From: Chloroflexota bacterium
GTDB taxonomy: Bacteria > Chloroflexota > Chloroflexia > Thermomicrobiales > JADLAZ01
Reading direction: 5' to 3'
Assembly: GCA_020849725.1 (NCBI GenBank)
Contig: JADLAZ010000014.1
Coordinates: 1 to 5,760, forward strand
DNA length: 5,760 bases
The translations under genes and the position numbers were made by a program. Positions 5,650 through 5,760 of the stretch are shown here, piece by piece. The notes beneath the pieces are model-generated. The model made no database searches. It was not told the DNA's origin and saw only the letters and a program-made list of their open reading frames with translations. Each line of letters opens with the position of its first letter. Within the stretch, counting starts at the first letter, position 1.

Positions 5650-5760
5650 GTAACTGTTCAGAGTAGGCCGGGTGAGGTAGGCTGGGCGACATGGACCTCT
5701 ACCACGCCAGCCGCGACGACCTGATCCGGCTCGTGCTCCAGCAGCGCGACCAGATCATCG
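5650..5760 (+). mobile_element. Putative left end of an IS66-type insertion sequence (continues beyond window)
   Basis: The sequence GTAACTGTTCAGAGTAGGCC begins at 5650. IS66-family terminal repeats characteristically start with GTAA, and a transposase-like reading frame opens 41 bp inside. The short distance from the end to this frame would fit the single-gene (ISBst12-like) group, which lacks tnpA and tnpB. The eight bases to the left, GGTCCGTG (5642-5649), would be the target duplication if this is the true end. The right end lies outside the window, so neither the repeat pairing nor the duplication can be confirmed. Confidence 0.4.
5691..5760 (+). CDS. Probable IS66-family transposase, N-terminal fragment only
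   Basis: Only 23 codons are present before the right edge: an ATG followed by DLYHASRDDLIRLVLQQRD and a few more residues. The DLIRLVLxQRDxI pattern resembles the leucine-rich N-terminus of IS66-type TnpC proteins, which usually continues into a coiled coil and a zinc-binding segment. A GGTGAGG sequence (5671-5677) lies 13 nt before the ATG, a wide spacing for a ribosome site. Codon use is GC-rich like its surroundings. It is divergent from the fab operon, with 149 bp between start codons. With so little sequence, another coiled-coil N-terminus (for example a regulator) cannot be excluded. Confidence 0.45.
   Translation, partial: MDLYHASRDDLIRLVLQQRDQII

Noticed and set aside
1..5760. CRISPR arrays, tRNA or rRNA genes, tandem repeats.
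   Set aside because: No regularly spaced repeats, cloverleaf-type sequence or rRNA-like stretch was noticed; all gaps between genes are under 160 bp.

Overview
The window is a densely coded, GC-rich bacterial segment. It holds the core of a type II fatty acid synthesis (FAS II) operon on the minus strand, flanked by an envelope-related pair of divergent genes on the left and the edge of an apparent transposable element on the right. The high GC, wobble-biased codon use, zinc-ribbon L32, DUF177 protein and an LPxTG-tailed cupredoxin suggest a Chloroflexota lineage (for example Thermomicrobia-like), with a high-GC Gram-positive as the alternative. This placement is inference; no rRNA or marker phylogeny is available here.

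Left part (1-1728). A PrsW-type multispanning membrane metalloprotease runs leftward out of the window; about 360 N-terminal residues are present, with all expected active-site motifs. It is divergent from a small exported blue-copper protein of amicyanin/plastocyanin type. That protein ends in an LPRTG motif, a hydrophobic helix and an Arg-Arg tail, which is the layout of a sortase sorting signal. The 158 bp between them hold an extended -10 candidate for the protease gene.

Centre and right (1772-5541, minus strand). The gene order in the direction of transcription is yceD (DUF177) - rpmF (L32) - fabH - fabD - fabG. A good sigma-70-like promoter (TTGCCC, 17 bp, TATACT) lies just upstream of yceD. 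fabH and fabD overlap by ATGA, so they are probably translationally coupled. FabH (initiating ketoacyl-ACP synthase), FabD (malonyl loading onto ACP) and FabG (first reduction) cover initiation and the first elongation step. plsX, which often lies between rpmF and fabH, is not present here, and neither acpP nor fabF follows fabG. The operon ends at a 43 bp convergent gap with the cupredoxin gene, which holds a perfect 10 bp GC-rich hairpin.

Right edge (5650-5760). A sequence beginning GTAA, followed 41 bp later by a start codon and an N-terminus like that of IS66-family TnpC transposases, suggests the left end of an IS66-type element (single-ORF type). It would abut the operon about 21 bp upstream of the yceD -35 box. 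The call rests on only 23 residues.

No new multi-gene system could be supported. The items most worth a second look are the putative sortase-anchored cupredoxin, the mobile element at the operon promoter, and the compact fab cluster without plsX, acpP or fabF.
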